From positions 1-64,000 of the forward strand of contig WHUZ01000149.1 in NCBI GenBank assembly GCA_015179045.1: a DNA stretch of 64,000 nt. Reading direction: 5' to 3'. This document shows, piece by piece, positions 20,225 to 30,283 of this stretch; position 1 is the first letter of the stretch, and each line of letters begins with the position of its first letter. The notes beneath the pieces were generated by a model. It saw nothing but the letters and a program-made list of their open reading frames with translations, was not told the DNA's origin and made no database searches. The stretch comes from Kalaharituber pfeilii. Taxonomy: Eukaryota > Ascomycota > Pezizomycetes > Pezizales > Pezizaceae. The translations under genes and the position numbers were made by a program.

Positions 20225-22926
20225 TTACTCAAATCTCTCCGGAGCCCACCTGACCCTCCTTAGAAACCTCTGGGGATCCCTCACAGTACTCCTTGCATGT
20301 AACCACCTCGCATTATCCAGTAGCAAAATGGTCCCATCTCTCATTATATCGCCCCCCAACACCCTTACCGGTCCGTGCTCCCCAGCTGTGTCAACACGTT
20401 CCAAGACCTTATCCAGTTCTGCCACTGCCTTTTCTGCCTCAGGCGTCAACGGTTCAATGATCTCTCTTCTATACCGAAGTTTGAATTTTGGAAAACCGGT
20501 CGCAGTGTCTACAGTGAGAAGCGCGCCGACAATGTAGTCAACGTCTTTATGGAATTCTTTGGGCACTAAAAGCTTGAACTGGGGTAGGCGAAGGGTTTGT
20601 ACCGTGGTGGACGAGAGTTTTGAAAGTAAAGCGTCAACATGGAGTAGGCGAAGGTTTCCGCCGCCGAAGCGATCGCGATGCAGAACATGTAAGGCGAAAT
20701 AACGTGGTGGGGCGTCCTCAAAAGAACAATCCTTGATTCGGGGCAGGATAGGAATATTAGCAAAACAGTGTTGCATCCACCTCAGGGAAGTTCGGCTTGT
20801 ATCATGGCCGCTCCCTGGACCACAGGGACATGCTAGTTCCGCCATGAGGCCCATGAAGCGATACACCCAATTTCGCAAATGATACATACCGTATGCCATG
20901 GAAACGGCTCCATCGTCTCTGACCTTGCAGCGTTTCCCGCATGCAACCCCGCCACTGGCCTCACGTCCCACAAAATTCCATGCTTTGATGAATGACTAAG
21001 TGGTTCGCCCAACATCCCCGTTAAGGCTACCAGATACACACTTTGTTTATCCTGAAATTCAAGATTGACCACGGCCAATTCATCTCTCTCAAGGGCCTGT
21101 TTCACCTGCTTGACTTGCTCTGCATAATTTTCTCTTGTCTGGGCTTGAATGCGTCGATCTGCAGGTACAACTAGCGTCTTTAATGCCACTAATTGCCTAC
21201 CGTAGCTAGTAGCCGGTGCTGTAAACGGCACCATGTGGTCCTTGTCCCCCACCGCTGAAAGCAAAAAGCCGCCTCTCGATAATGCTACGATATCCGCAGC
21301 ATTTGCTCGCCATTGGGTGTTCGGAATCAAGGTCGCGTTGATACACAGCATTGTCCCGACAATTTTCCACCTTACCTTGTTTATCACCGGATGCTCTTTC
21401 GCCCCTCTCTTGCCAAGTATATCCGGCTCATGAGCTAACAAATCCAGCTGCTTACTCCGCACATACCTCTGCAGCACGTATGGCACAAGTCCATTCCCGC
21501 CCTCCTTCCCCGTACCTGCGGAATGCTTCTCAATCAAGCCACCCCATGTCACCTCATCTACATCCTTTCCGAATAACATTCCATCTCCTTTGCCCGATCT
21601 GGCCTTCTTTAGCGTCCATTGGTCTTTCCCTTCAGATCCAAGCTTCATATTCACCAAGAATGATCCACAAGTTGATTCGTCAAGGATATACGTTTCCGCC
21701 AATCCATTCCGCAGTATCTTTGCCTGCTCTTTGGTAATGGCGCTACTATTAACAAGCCACTTAAGCTCACGACGGATGAGGGCTAGGATGCGTTTGTCGT
21801 GAATAAGGAATATCGTCCTCAAATCATTCCAGCAGTGCTTGCCCAACTCAAACAACACCTCCTCATCAAGTCCCTCGATCTCGTCCTGGTGCAGCTCAAG
21901 CAGAAATTGTGTCAACAGGCCATGAGAGTCTGCCAGCATTACTGAGGTGGCCTCCGGCCCTGTAGCTGCGGTAGTAGATCGAACAAGACGAAGATCGCCT
22001 GCAGCGACGACGCGAGCGGCGGGGTGTAGGCGTTGCATGATGCTGAGATCCCACGGGGCTTGATATTCTCTTCCTGTGACTAGGGCAATTGGTTTGTGCG
22101 GATCAAACAGGGCAGTAAAGTGCTTGTTCAATTCCTCCTGCAAATCGCGGCAAGAATTAGTTTAAATAAAGATGTTAACAGGAGCACACCTCACTACACG
22201 AATCACACATGAGCATGTCCTGAATTGCACACGGTGAGAACATACCACGGTACCACCAGGAGAGTAACCTCTGTCCTTACACCACTCCCGTCCCACAAGG
22301 TCTACACCCACTCCATGAAACGTTGCCAAATAAAACCCGTTGAAGATAAACCTCGCATTCACTTCACATATCCTCACAGGGCCTCCGTCATCCGGCACAA
22401 TAAAATCTGGTCTAATACTACCTACCTTGTCAAACTTCCTCACATTATCTAGCTTCTTTAATATTTTCTCGATCTTCTCTGGCAGCGGAATGGAGAGGTA
22501 CAGTTCCGGCCTGGTCCACCAAGCGTTTACAATTCCGAGAAGGGAGGCATGCAGGGCTGCATAAAGGTCACGGATTTCCGCTAGGCGGTGAGGAGGGGAG
22601 TACAGCGGATAGGGAGACATTGAAGTGTGAACGCCTTGGGGCCAAGCTGGGAGGAGGTCGAGCAAGGTATTGTGCAGGACACTCATATGTGAGGTATACA
22701 TCGTTGGAGTAACATCATGCGGGACAACTTGGGTAAAGTCGAGAGCGTGACTGGTGGAAATATTGAGACTGGTGCGGTCTGATTTGTGGACTTGATGGTG
22801 ATCCAGGTCGGCCTCTCTATAGAGAGTGTTTGTGGTGTTGAAGAAAGTTGGAGAAGCGCTGGACGTAGAATCCTCGTGGGAGCTCTTGGAGTGAGTCATG
22901 GGATCAATTCTAACGGAAGGACTCAT
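20225..22926 (-). CDS. ATP-grasp-like / TauD-type dioxygenase fusion protein
   Basis: Three exons: 22926-22246, 22137-20890 and 20731-20225. The two introns (107 and 158 bp) have GTATGT donors and AG acceptors, all frames join exactly and the product is 811 aa. Residues of about 160-680 resemble glutathionylspermidine-synthase-like ATP-grasp ligases: PDFIVPDDGGPVRICEVNAR, a glycine-rich loop WTLKKARSGKGDGMLFG, YVLQRYVRSKQLDLL, then TMLCINATLI. The C-terminal part is a TauD/clavaminate-synthase-like Fe(II)/2-oxoglutarate dioxygenase. It shows an HxD motif in FPWHTDCSFED (split by intron 2 between Thr and Asp), a distal His in NARWLHARS and an Arg-rich end RFLRRVRW. Such fusions suggest ligation of a carboxylate to an amine coupled to hydroxylation or desaturation, but the substrate cannot be read from the sequence. 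No frameshift or stop was found. Start chosen as the first Met of the open frame; Met at 22899 is an alternative. Confidence 0.85.
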
Positions 22927-23371
22927 TTTCCTATGTTTCGTTCAGATATACCGTCTGGATCTCGTACCAAGTCTGCACAGAACGTTGGTATGGGTTGATA
23001 CCAAAATGTCGGGCAGAAAACAGTCGTAGTTGGTGTGTGGTGCTTGAGATAGGTCCTACTTCTACCTTTAAGTCGACAGACTATCTCCCTTCAGAAGAAT
23101 TGCATTGAAAGCTGAAAGAATTCGAAAGTATTTTCCAAGAGCTAAAACTGCATTCGTAGCTGGCAAATTCTGCTAAGTTATAGTTCGCTTCTTTTTTACG
23201 TAACCCTGCATACTGACTATCAGCCTATGGCATGGCTAAGCTAGATTTCCGGAACCTCTCCGGCCAGGCCAGTCTGGCCCGGTTGCAGGGCTGTTTACAG
23301 GGGACTGCAGGGGACTGTACGGTTGTCTACAGGAGGTCTTCAGATAGCTCACTAGGCTTATGTATATGCGT
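22927..23371. other. intergenic, with LINE-B tail-like relic
   Basis: At 23190-23236 TTTTTTACGTAACCCTGCAT followed by a CTATCAGCCTATGGCATGG block resembles a minus-strand LINE-B tail. At 23270-23330 a GGTTGCAGGGCTGTTTACAG block recurs in inverse orientation near 25340-25370. No gene is seen. Confidence 0.45.
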
Positions 23372-23740
23372 GATTTCTTTTTTTTTTTTTATATCAGTAC
23401 TCGCATGCCGCCCAATGGGCTATGGCGAGGTTTTATTTCAGAAAAAAGAAAGAAGAATAACTAAGTACATGTACTGCCCGCGGTGTTCATGCGTGATGCG
23501 GGTTTCGGACCTGTATGTCTTTCCTACTTCCGTCCTCTGTCCCGTTCATACTGGCCCGTCCTCAGCCAACGTCCTCCAAGTCTCACTCTCCCACCCTCGA
23601 ATGTGTTCTCCAGGTATACAACCACCGAGCTGGTCTTCTTGCCTTCGTCAATCAGCAGAGTCTTCTTTCTCAACCATCGGATCCCCACCGTCTTACCTAT
23701 GTCCTTGTTGTCGGCCTCCAGGGAGGGGCGAGGTATCATA
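23372..23740 (-). mobile_element. 3' fragment of ORF1-only element
   Basis: Minus-strand family A tail (poly T, 23378-23430), then an ORF of 71 aa with IRWLRKKTLLIDEGKKTSSV and VRLGGRWLRTGQYERDRGRK. The second block nearly duplicates the C-terminus of the ORF at 1539-1787. No TSD was identified; it abuts the FAR1-like relic. Confidence 0.7.
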
Positions 23741-23746
23741 TGCTAT

Positions 23747-24075
23747 TCAATTTAGCAAGCTTTCTACATGCAAGGAAGATTGAGGAGGTTCATATGGAGC
23801 AGTTGAAGGCATGTGTCGGGCCTGCACCAGAATTACATCTTGCGTTTCCTGTAATAATTCATTGACTATGATATCATTGCTGGCCTGGGCCCACTGGTTT
23901 GCCTGATGTTCTGCAAGCTCCACACCAATCAATGCCCGCTGCCTTGCCGCACCTTTTGTTTTTTCCACCTTAAAGAAGGTTCAGGTTCAGCAACAGCAGG
24001 CGCGAACTCTTGAGGCTGTTGCTAACGTTGTCTGAGCTGCGTTGCCATTCGCTGATGTAATTGCACATAATAATG
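23747..24075 (-). pseudogene. FAR1-like MULE protein, C-terminal relic
   Basis: The minus strand reads KGAARQRALIGVELAEHQAN and a TQDVILV motif, matching the C-terminal KAAGRTLTGAEMAERQ...TQDCITV of the FAR1-like gene at 28963-29924. Upstream, YYVQLHQRMATQLRQR precedes a stop. Fragment of a fourth family member; no terminal repeats remain. Confidence 0.55.
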
Positions 24076-24093
24076 GTGGCCATCAATTATCTA

Positions 24094-24338
24094 CGGTAAG
24101 GTAAGTAGAGTTTGTCATTGTTTTACGTCCCCGACGGTGCCTGGCTATTGCACTTTTTCCGGGGCTATGCTATACGCGGCAAGGCTAACATTCGTACATT
24201 TTCCGTGTCTTGGCAACAACGCTCATTGGCTATGTTCCGTTCTGAAATGTAAGGCAAGGTACGTTATCACCGTACATTTCTGAAAAATCTACGGCACGAA
24301 ATAGTCCCGTACTTTTTGGAAAACCACGTACCTTACCG
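24094..24338. mobile_element. 245-bp MITE with CGGTAAGGTA ends and TA target site
   Basis: The ends CGGTAAGGTAAGT and ACGTACCTTACCG are inverted repeats, flanked by TA at 24092-24093 and 24339-24340. Several internal CCGTACATTTYCSG motifs are also arranged as inverted pairs. TA duplication and length fit a Tc1/mariner-type non-autonomous element. Confidence 0.65.
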
Positions 24339-24790
24339 TAGATTTGCCTCAAACCGCCCCCACTCAACGCTACCCCACACCGCACTGCAACTGCACCGCA
24401 GCGCACCGCACCGGAGACATCACCGATCCATACCAGAATCCTGCAAATAAGTCACTCCTTTATTCTGCCATGGCATGTCAGTGTAATCCCCTTAAACCCT
24501 GGACGAAGGAGGAATTTGAGCTGAAATGTACGAGTGACCTTAAGAGGAGATCACAGACTGCATTAACTAGTGCAGTCATAAAGTAGGAGTGGTGGCGCCA
24601 GTGCTGGTGTGAGTGCCGGTGCAAGGGGCAGTGCTAGTGCGGGCGCTAGTGCTAATACGAGAGCTGGTGTTGATTCTGGGGAGCTTTCGTCTTGGGTAAG
24701 ATCGATAAATGCTCGCGAAGTCCAAGTAGCAGATACAGTAGTAGAGCTCTCAATAAACCATATGCAAACTGCCCTCCAGTTAGAGGGGAT
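24339..24790. other. short ORF and GCTAGTGC repeats
   Basis: A small ORF (24344-24586, + strand) ends with a plausible folded segment (KPWTKEEFELKCTSDLKRRS) that resembles the start of Myb/SANT-like transposon proteins, but it is too short to assign. A 12-bp degenerate repeat (GCTAGTGCGGGY) occupies 24600-24680. Confidence 0.3.
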
Positions 24791-24794
24791 TTTT

Positions 24795-25390
24795 TCTTTC
24801 TTTTTTTTTTTTTTTTTATATATCATTACTCGCGTGCCGCCCTAGGGGCTATGGCGAGGGTTTATTAAAGGGAAAAATAAAAACAAGCTAAATACATGTA
24901 TGTACCCGCGGTGTTCTAACGTGATGCGGATGAAAAGGGAAAGTCAAATACAAAAATAGGGATCCACGGGTCCTTCTGTGTGTAGGGGACGGAAAAATGA
25001 AATTATGTCAAAAGTCAATGCGCGCCTATTTCTTCTGTCTGTCCGGCTCGGATTGACTGACCCTCACACATTTCCCCCCTAACCTTACTCTGTCCTAGTT
25101 GGAAGCTGCCTCCACGTACAGGGCACAACGACGGAGCTTGCCTTTTTGCCTTCTTCCAACAATAAAGTCTTTTTCCTTAACCATCTGACCCCAATTGTCT
25201 TATGATACCAAGTCCTTCGTTGCCATTCTCTAGCCATCTCCGGATCCTCCCCAGGTCTTCCTTAGGGCGATCCCGTGTACGACGACGCCGTGCTTAAGTC
25301 TGGCATGCGATTTGAAGGCTGGTGCAGTCCGCTGCAGACACGACACAGTTCCCTGTAAACATCCCTGCAACCGTACAAGACCGGACTGGA
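24795..25390 (-). mobile_element. ORF1-only element fragment, minus strand
   Basis: It begins with poly(T) and an intact family A hairpin (24795-24860). It has the ACATGTA...CCGCGGTG block found behind the tail in the other ORF1-only copies. Degraded minus-strand sequence related to the GKKTSSVV region lies at about 25100-25310. It ends near a TTTACAGGGAAC block shared with 23290. Frames are broken. No TSD recognised. Confidence 0.6.
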
Positions 25391-25522
25391 GGTCCCGCTA
25401 GAGTTCTATCTGCGGTTTCAAACAGATGTTAACAAGATTGGGATGGATCAATTACTGTCGACTGTCGTCGGCGTGCCGAGCTTGGTAAGTGCTCAGCAAT
25501 GTGATCTCACCACGCATGCATT

Positions 25523-25584
25523 GCCCTGCCATTGCGAACATCTGCAAACGGGTTTGTGATACGTGAAATAAAGAAAAAAAAAAA
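25523..25584 (+). mobile_element. hairpin-only retroposon (family C), older copy
   Basis: GCCCTGCCATTGCGAACATC followed by a decayed partner arm and A-rich tail. It starts at the same base as the copies at 9108 and 16219. A possible 7-bp duplication CATGCAT lies at 25515-25521 and 25588-25594, with three extra bases between tail and repeat, so the TSD is uncertain. Confidence 0.6.
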
Positions 25585-25748
25585 GATCATGCATCATGGT
25601 GTCAAAAATTAAGTACTATTCCTGACTTCGCCCTCAGCTGATATGTAAACGCCGATCATCTTCAGCTGCATGATAGCCACTGTTGTGATTGTTACAAATG
25701 AGCAATTTGAATTGAAAATTTTTACGTATACTAATATGTTACCGGCAG

Positions 25749-25826
25749 CTCTGCCATAGCGAGTAGAGATACGCGGGGTTACGTGACTTGAAAAAAAAAA
25801 AAATTAAAAAAATAAAAAAATAAAAA
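25749..25826 (+). mobile_element. hairpin-only retroposon (family C) with 10-bp TSD
   Basis: CTCTGCCATAGCGAGTAGAG with partner arm ACGCGGGGTTACGTGACTTG and a long A-rich tail. The perfect duplication TTACCGGCAG flanks it (25739-25748, 25827-25836). Again the insertion starts at the first base of the outer stem. Confidence 0.88.
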
Positions 25827-25839
25827 TTACCGGCAGGTA

Positions 25840-27060
25840 CAGATCTTGTCTTAGTTTGGTGCCAGCACATCTCATGGTAGACCCTATAGCAAATAGGCCC
25901 ATTCACGATGATCCTATTGGGGCCGAACAGTATCAACTATTCGAACCCGCAAAAAGTCTTGGGAATTAGGCAATATTGGGGTAAATGTATCACGCAATAT
26001 ATAGATTGAGTTTGTATTTGTTAGGCAAATAGATCTCTTTGCTAATTGAATGTAAGCCTACTGTCGTTCACCACTTTCTTAGACACCCTACTTTCTTGGA
26101 CACCCCACTTTCCAGGACACATTTACTACCAAAACTGCGCAACTTTCGCACTCAATATCTCAACGACCGCAACAGCATTTGTGAATGCGCTTTGTGTAGC
26201 TATTAGACAAAGTGTAATTCTTGCTATCTAGCACTTTTTCTTCCGCAAAAAATTGTGGGTGCAAAGGGACTATGGCTTGTCGCATTTTTGTTGGAAGGCT
26301 TGGCATTTATTTGTCATATTTAGAAAAATGTTTATTCACTATTGCATAAAATTTGCTTAGCTTGCGTAGAATAGCGATACTATGGGGTTGCGTGATATTA
26401 TTAAGAAAAAAAGGGCCTACTGTAGCAGCCGATTAAACTCATGATCCCTGCTAGTATGAAAGGTTTGAATACATGTGATTATGGTAAGTGGTTCCAATTG
26501 CAGCGGCCTACGGTCAGTAGCAGTGATCGTAGCAACCATCTAGTCTGGTTACGAGACTAGCAACCATCCACTCAGGTGCTAAATTACCTATGATACTAGT
26601 AATACTAGCTAGTAAAATAAGTATCCGGACATGGGATTCTTGCATATTATGCGCTATGCAGAATTTAGCAGTAACTAGCATATTTTCGTATGCTTGGCTA
26701 TGGGACTAGTCCAAATTTCATGATAGAGTGTCCGAAGTTTATTACGTAAAGAGCTATTCGGACAGCTGACATAATAAAATTCGGACAGCTGACATAATGA
26801 ATTTGGTCTCTTCAATACGAATGTCTAGTACTTAAGTATCAAAGCATTAGAAAGCACTAATATTCTAATATTCTAGGGCTGTTCTGAAAGCTATTCTAGA
26901 GGCTGTTTGAGAGGCCGCTCTAGAGATTGCTCTAAATAAGAAGGCAGTTTCGGAGGTTACTCTAAAGGCTGCTCAAAATGAGAGACTCCCAGTATGTTGG
27001 TCTAATAACTATTATATATTGGGTATATAAATTAGTTACAAGTATTAATTTATATACATA
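25840..27060. other. intergenic DNA, probable left flank of the Tc1-like element
   Basis: No gene is recognised. A CGGACAGCTGACATAATRAA block is duplicated at 26759 and 26780. At 26880-26985 degenerate repeats of GAGGCTGTTTGAGAGGCCGC type occur. They are inverse to the AGCCTC(C/T) repeats right of the transposase, so they could be left subterminal repeats of that transposon. Confidence 0.4.
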
Positions 27061-27066
27061 TCAGTA

Positions 27067-28438
27067 TTATGCTGCATAATTGTTTCCACCTCCGGCATTA
27101 ATACATTTTACCATAATAGAGGGTAGCTTTTCTATCTCTTTATTGATATCTTCCACTGTCACTTTATCCCATTCTTCACATAGAACCTCTTTCATCCGTG
27201 CTATTGTAGAAATATACTCTCGTGCACTTCTCTTATTTATTCTATTCTTCATCAGACCCCAAATCTTTTCTATTGGGTTGAAGTCAGGAGAGTATGGCGG
27301 CCAGTCAATATTTTTTATATTGCGCTAAGATAATTAGTAAAAATACTATTTGTATATTTATGGGACGCACCTTAGCTTTCTCATAGCGGGTATATCTTGC
27401 AGTATGTGGAGATGCATTATCTTCCATTAAAAGGAAGTTTGGATTTTTTGCCAGTTGCTTTTCGCATTCAGGCCACATCAGTGGCCTAGCAACATGCTTC
27501 ACATACCGCCATGCATCAACACCTTTACCATCCCCACGACATATTGTTTCTGGCTTAAATTTTTTCTGCCGCCATTCTTGTAGGCAATATACTTTTTTCC
27601 CTAACCTCTTAGCCTCTGCCCGTTTTTGTCTTGCTTCTTCCAACTCCCTCTCTTTAAGCTTCTTATATTCCTCCGAGCTTTTCCACTCCCTATTTAGCTT
27701 TTCAGCCTCTTCCAAAACCTGCTGATTATATATCTCAATCTCTACTTTAGATTGAGCTTCTTCTTCAGTACTTTCAGATTCCCATATATAAAAAGGACCT
27801 CGCCACCCATATCCTATCATGCCCCAACACATTACCTTAGGTGGTCGCTTATTAGTAACACCAATACAGTCTTCATGCCACTTTTCATCTTTTCTTCGCC
27901 ACACTAAAGTAACACCATAAGTTCCTCCTACCTCTATTGACATTTCATCTGTAAAAGCTATATTACCCCATTCCTCCTTCACTCGCCAATCCTTCCTAGC
28001 TGTACACCATTGCAATCTCCTTAACTTATCTTTTTCTTCTAATGCAAACTTATATTGCGCTCGATATGCCTTGAATCCAGCATCTTGTAAGGCTAAAAAG
28101 ATTGACTGTTTCCTGAAATCACCTAACTGTGCTTCAAGCTGGAGCTCCGTTAAATCCATTCTCCGTGTAAATTTATCCTTTTCAACTGTTGCTATTAAGC
28201 GCTGCCGATCCTCCTCACTAAAAATCTTTGGTGGTCCACTTCTTGATGCTGAGTCCAAAACTTCCGAAGATATTAAATCATTGAGTGTAACTTCATTAAA
28301 TTCCAATATTCTCACTTTTTCGGCTCTAATATTGGTATCAGGTGTAGCACTAGTAATATCCTCAAGCTCTTGAGCGGCTGAACTAGAACCAGAATTATCA
28401 CCTAGAGTAGCAAGTAAATTAGCAATTAAATACAACAT
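27067..28438 (-). CDS. Tc1-like DD34E transposase
   Basis: Two exons, 28438-27371 and 27324-27067, separated by a 46-bp intron with TACTAAT branch-like sequence; they join in frame to give 441 aa. The catalytic triad is visible: FTDEMSIEVG (first Asp), LLMEDNASPHTARY (second Asp) and YSPDFNPIEKIWGLMKN (Glu). There are 34 residues between the second Asp and the Glu, the Tc1 spacing. Between the first two Asp there is a charged coiled-coil-like insert (EEAEKLNREWKSSEEYKKLK). The N-terminal half has TEEDRQRLIATVEKDK-like helices expected of the DNA-binding region. It catalyses cut-and-paste transposition. The ORF has no stops, so it may be functional. Start chosen at the Met after the repeat array, because the upstream part of the open frame is minisatellite. 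Confidence 0.85.
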
Positions 28439-28439
28439 G

Positions 28440-28795
28440 GGCGAGCAGCCTCCGGAGTGGCCTCCGGAATGGCCTCCGGAACAGCCTCTCATCCCGAGCA
28501 GCCTCCGAGCAGCCTACGGAACAGCCTCTCATCCCGAGCAGCCTCCGAGCAGCCTCCGGAACAGCCTCTCATCCCGAGCAGCCTCCGAGCAGCCTCCGGA
28601 ACAGCCTCTCATCCCGAGCAGCCTCCGGAACAGCCTCTCATCCCGAGCAGCCTCCGGAACAGCCTCTCATCCCGAGCAGCCTCCGAGCAGCCTCCAGAAC
28701 AGCCTCTCATCCCGAGCAGCCTCCGAGCAGCCTCCGGAACAGCCTCTCATCCCGAACAGCCTCTTGGATAGCATGTCAACAGCCTCCGAATAGCC
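28440..28795. repeat. GC-rich subterminal minisatellite beside the transposase start
   Basis: Tandem CAGCCTCCGGAACAGCCTCT plus CATCCCGAG units with GCAGCCTCCGA interleaves, about ten copies. It starts 2 bp from the transposase ATG. An inverse, weaker version lies at the other side of the transposase (26880-26985). Probably the subterminal repeat array of that transposon. Confidence 0.8.
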
Positions 28796-28807
28796 TCTCG
28801 CAAACCT

Positions 28808-30283
28808 CGGGATGTCTCCGGACAGTCCTTTTGGACTGTCCTGACTGTCCCATATTGCATATGGTGCGTCTGAGCTGCCTGTCTCAAACTTGGCCACTAG
28901 CGAGAATTCATTAAAAAGCGAAGTACCTAAATACATGATTGTACGAAATACAGAATGATACATCATACTGATGCAGTAGAAGATACAGTGATACAATCTT
29001 GAGTCTTATTACGCTCCACACTCTCTGTCCGAGCCCACTTTCGCTGCCTTTCTGCCATTTCAGCTCCTGTCAAGGTACGACCAGCTGCTTTTTCTTTATT
29101 TTTACGTTGGGGCAATATGCTGGAAGATACGACTGGTGCAAAGTAATGAGGTACTGTTGGTACTGTGAAATGATCAGTGATATGACAACCAGCTGTTGTT
29201 AGTTCTCTTAATATCCGATTGATTTTTTCCTCAACAGTAATAGGAATTTTACTGCTATGACGGCTGTTATAGTATGCTTTAGGATTCAACTGCATTCCTT
29301 CTTCTTTACGAAGGTGTAAGCACATATTGTAACTCAATGCTGCTCACCTATACTGTATAGCATCTCCTACTGCTTGCTGATAATCAGTATTGTGACGTTT
29401 ATGCTGGATATATATTAATGGATTTGGTGCCAAAGGATGAGTATGGATTTTATCTGATATCGCAAGCACCCAAGTATCTGTTCCACTATCTATATCTACT
29501 CGCAAATTGGTAGATATTGCCCATAGACATTCTTTGGCTTGTGTGTTGGTCTGGTGTCTGCGCTGTACTATATATATATTAGTACATAAGTCTTAATTAA
29601 AATATATTGACATACCTTCAGAATTCTCTGCATCTAGTTTTCTAGTATCTCGGGGCTTGCCATGATGTACACATCCATAGCGTATACGACCTTTCTTTTC
29701 AGACCCACTCAAAGTCACCACAGCGAAGCCTTTGGTGAATGCATAGTCCTGGAGTCTATCTAAAGCCATGCATATTGCTCGCCATCCATAGGGTCTTCAC
29801 AATGCAATTCAGGCATCTCTTCTAAAACCTTTATTACTACCGAAACAAGCTCTTTTGGAAGGCTCGGGTGTGAAGTCCAGGTCTGTTTCGCACTCAAGGT
29901 ACTGGTTGCAGTGGAGAGTGACATTTTAGTGAGCGCAAAGCAAGTATAGGGCAGAAAAATTAAATAAGGACTCGCGAGTACTATATGAATTTATGTATCG
30001 GCTGGAAAATATCTGGGATGTAAAGTGCGTGAAGCCTTTGTAATTGTGTTGGAGTCTTGCAAAAATGAAAATCTCAAAACCAGTAGCTACAGTGCGAATT
30101 ATCAAAGAAAAATTTCCCAGTTCGGAGAGTTAAGAGCACTGATTACCCCGCATGGAAAATATCTGCCACACCAAGACAGTGAGCTCAGCCACACCATATG
30201 CAAGACGGGACAGTCAGTTATGCAATCTTCGGGACAGTCAGGACAGTCAGGACAGTCCAAAAGGACTGTCCGGAGACATCCCG
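28808..30283. mobile_element. MULE-like DNA element with long TIRs, FAR1-only
   Basis: The ends are perfect inverted repeats of at least 42 bp (28809-28850 against 30241-30282), beginning CGGGATGTCTCCGGACAGTC. Weaker similarity continues about 60 bp further (CATATGGTG...CTGAGCT...CTGTCT). The element is 1,476 bp and encodes one protein (28963-29924, minus) without transposase. No 9-bp TSD is evident because the left flank is the minisatellite. Its right end sits within the 3' part of the integrase gene at 30284-31753. The terminal motif is close to that of the element at 61996-63257. Confidence 0.75.
28963..29924 (-). pseudogene. FAR1-like DNA-binding protein of the MULE-like element
   Basis: ATG at 29924. 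The N-terminus reaches MPELHCEDPMDGEQYA, then a one-base frame break. It continues with RLQDYAFTKGFAVVTLSGSE and KGRIRYGCVHHGKPRDTRK, the Cys/His pattern of FAR1/WRKY-GCM1-type zinc fingers found at the N-terminus of MULE transposases. An intron of about 43 bp (29573-29615, GTATGT...ACTAAT...CAG) follows. After it come ECLWAISTNLRVD and a histidine-rich IHTHPLAPNPL segment, an in-frame TGA near 29345, and the C-terminal part at 29337-28963 with AGRTLTGAEMAERQRKWAR. No MULE catalytic domain is present. Broken in this copy; the family as a whole appears to lack transposase. Confidence 0.7.

Noticed and set aside
20328..21802. Plus-strand ORFs opposite the ATP-grasp/TauD gene
   Set aside because: They are shadows of the minus-strand coding region and contain no recognisable domain.
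27305..28492. Transposase starting at the upstream Met (28492)
   Set aside because: The first 18 residues (RGCSGGHSGGHSGGCSP) are translated minisatellite; the Met at 28438 is the likelier start.
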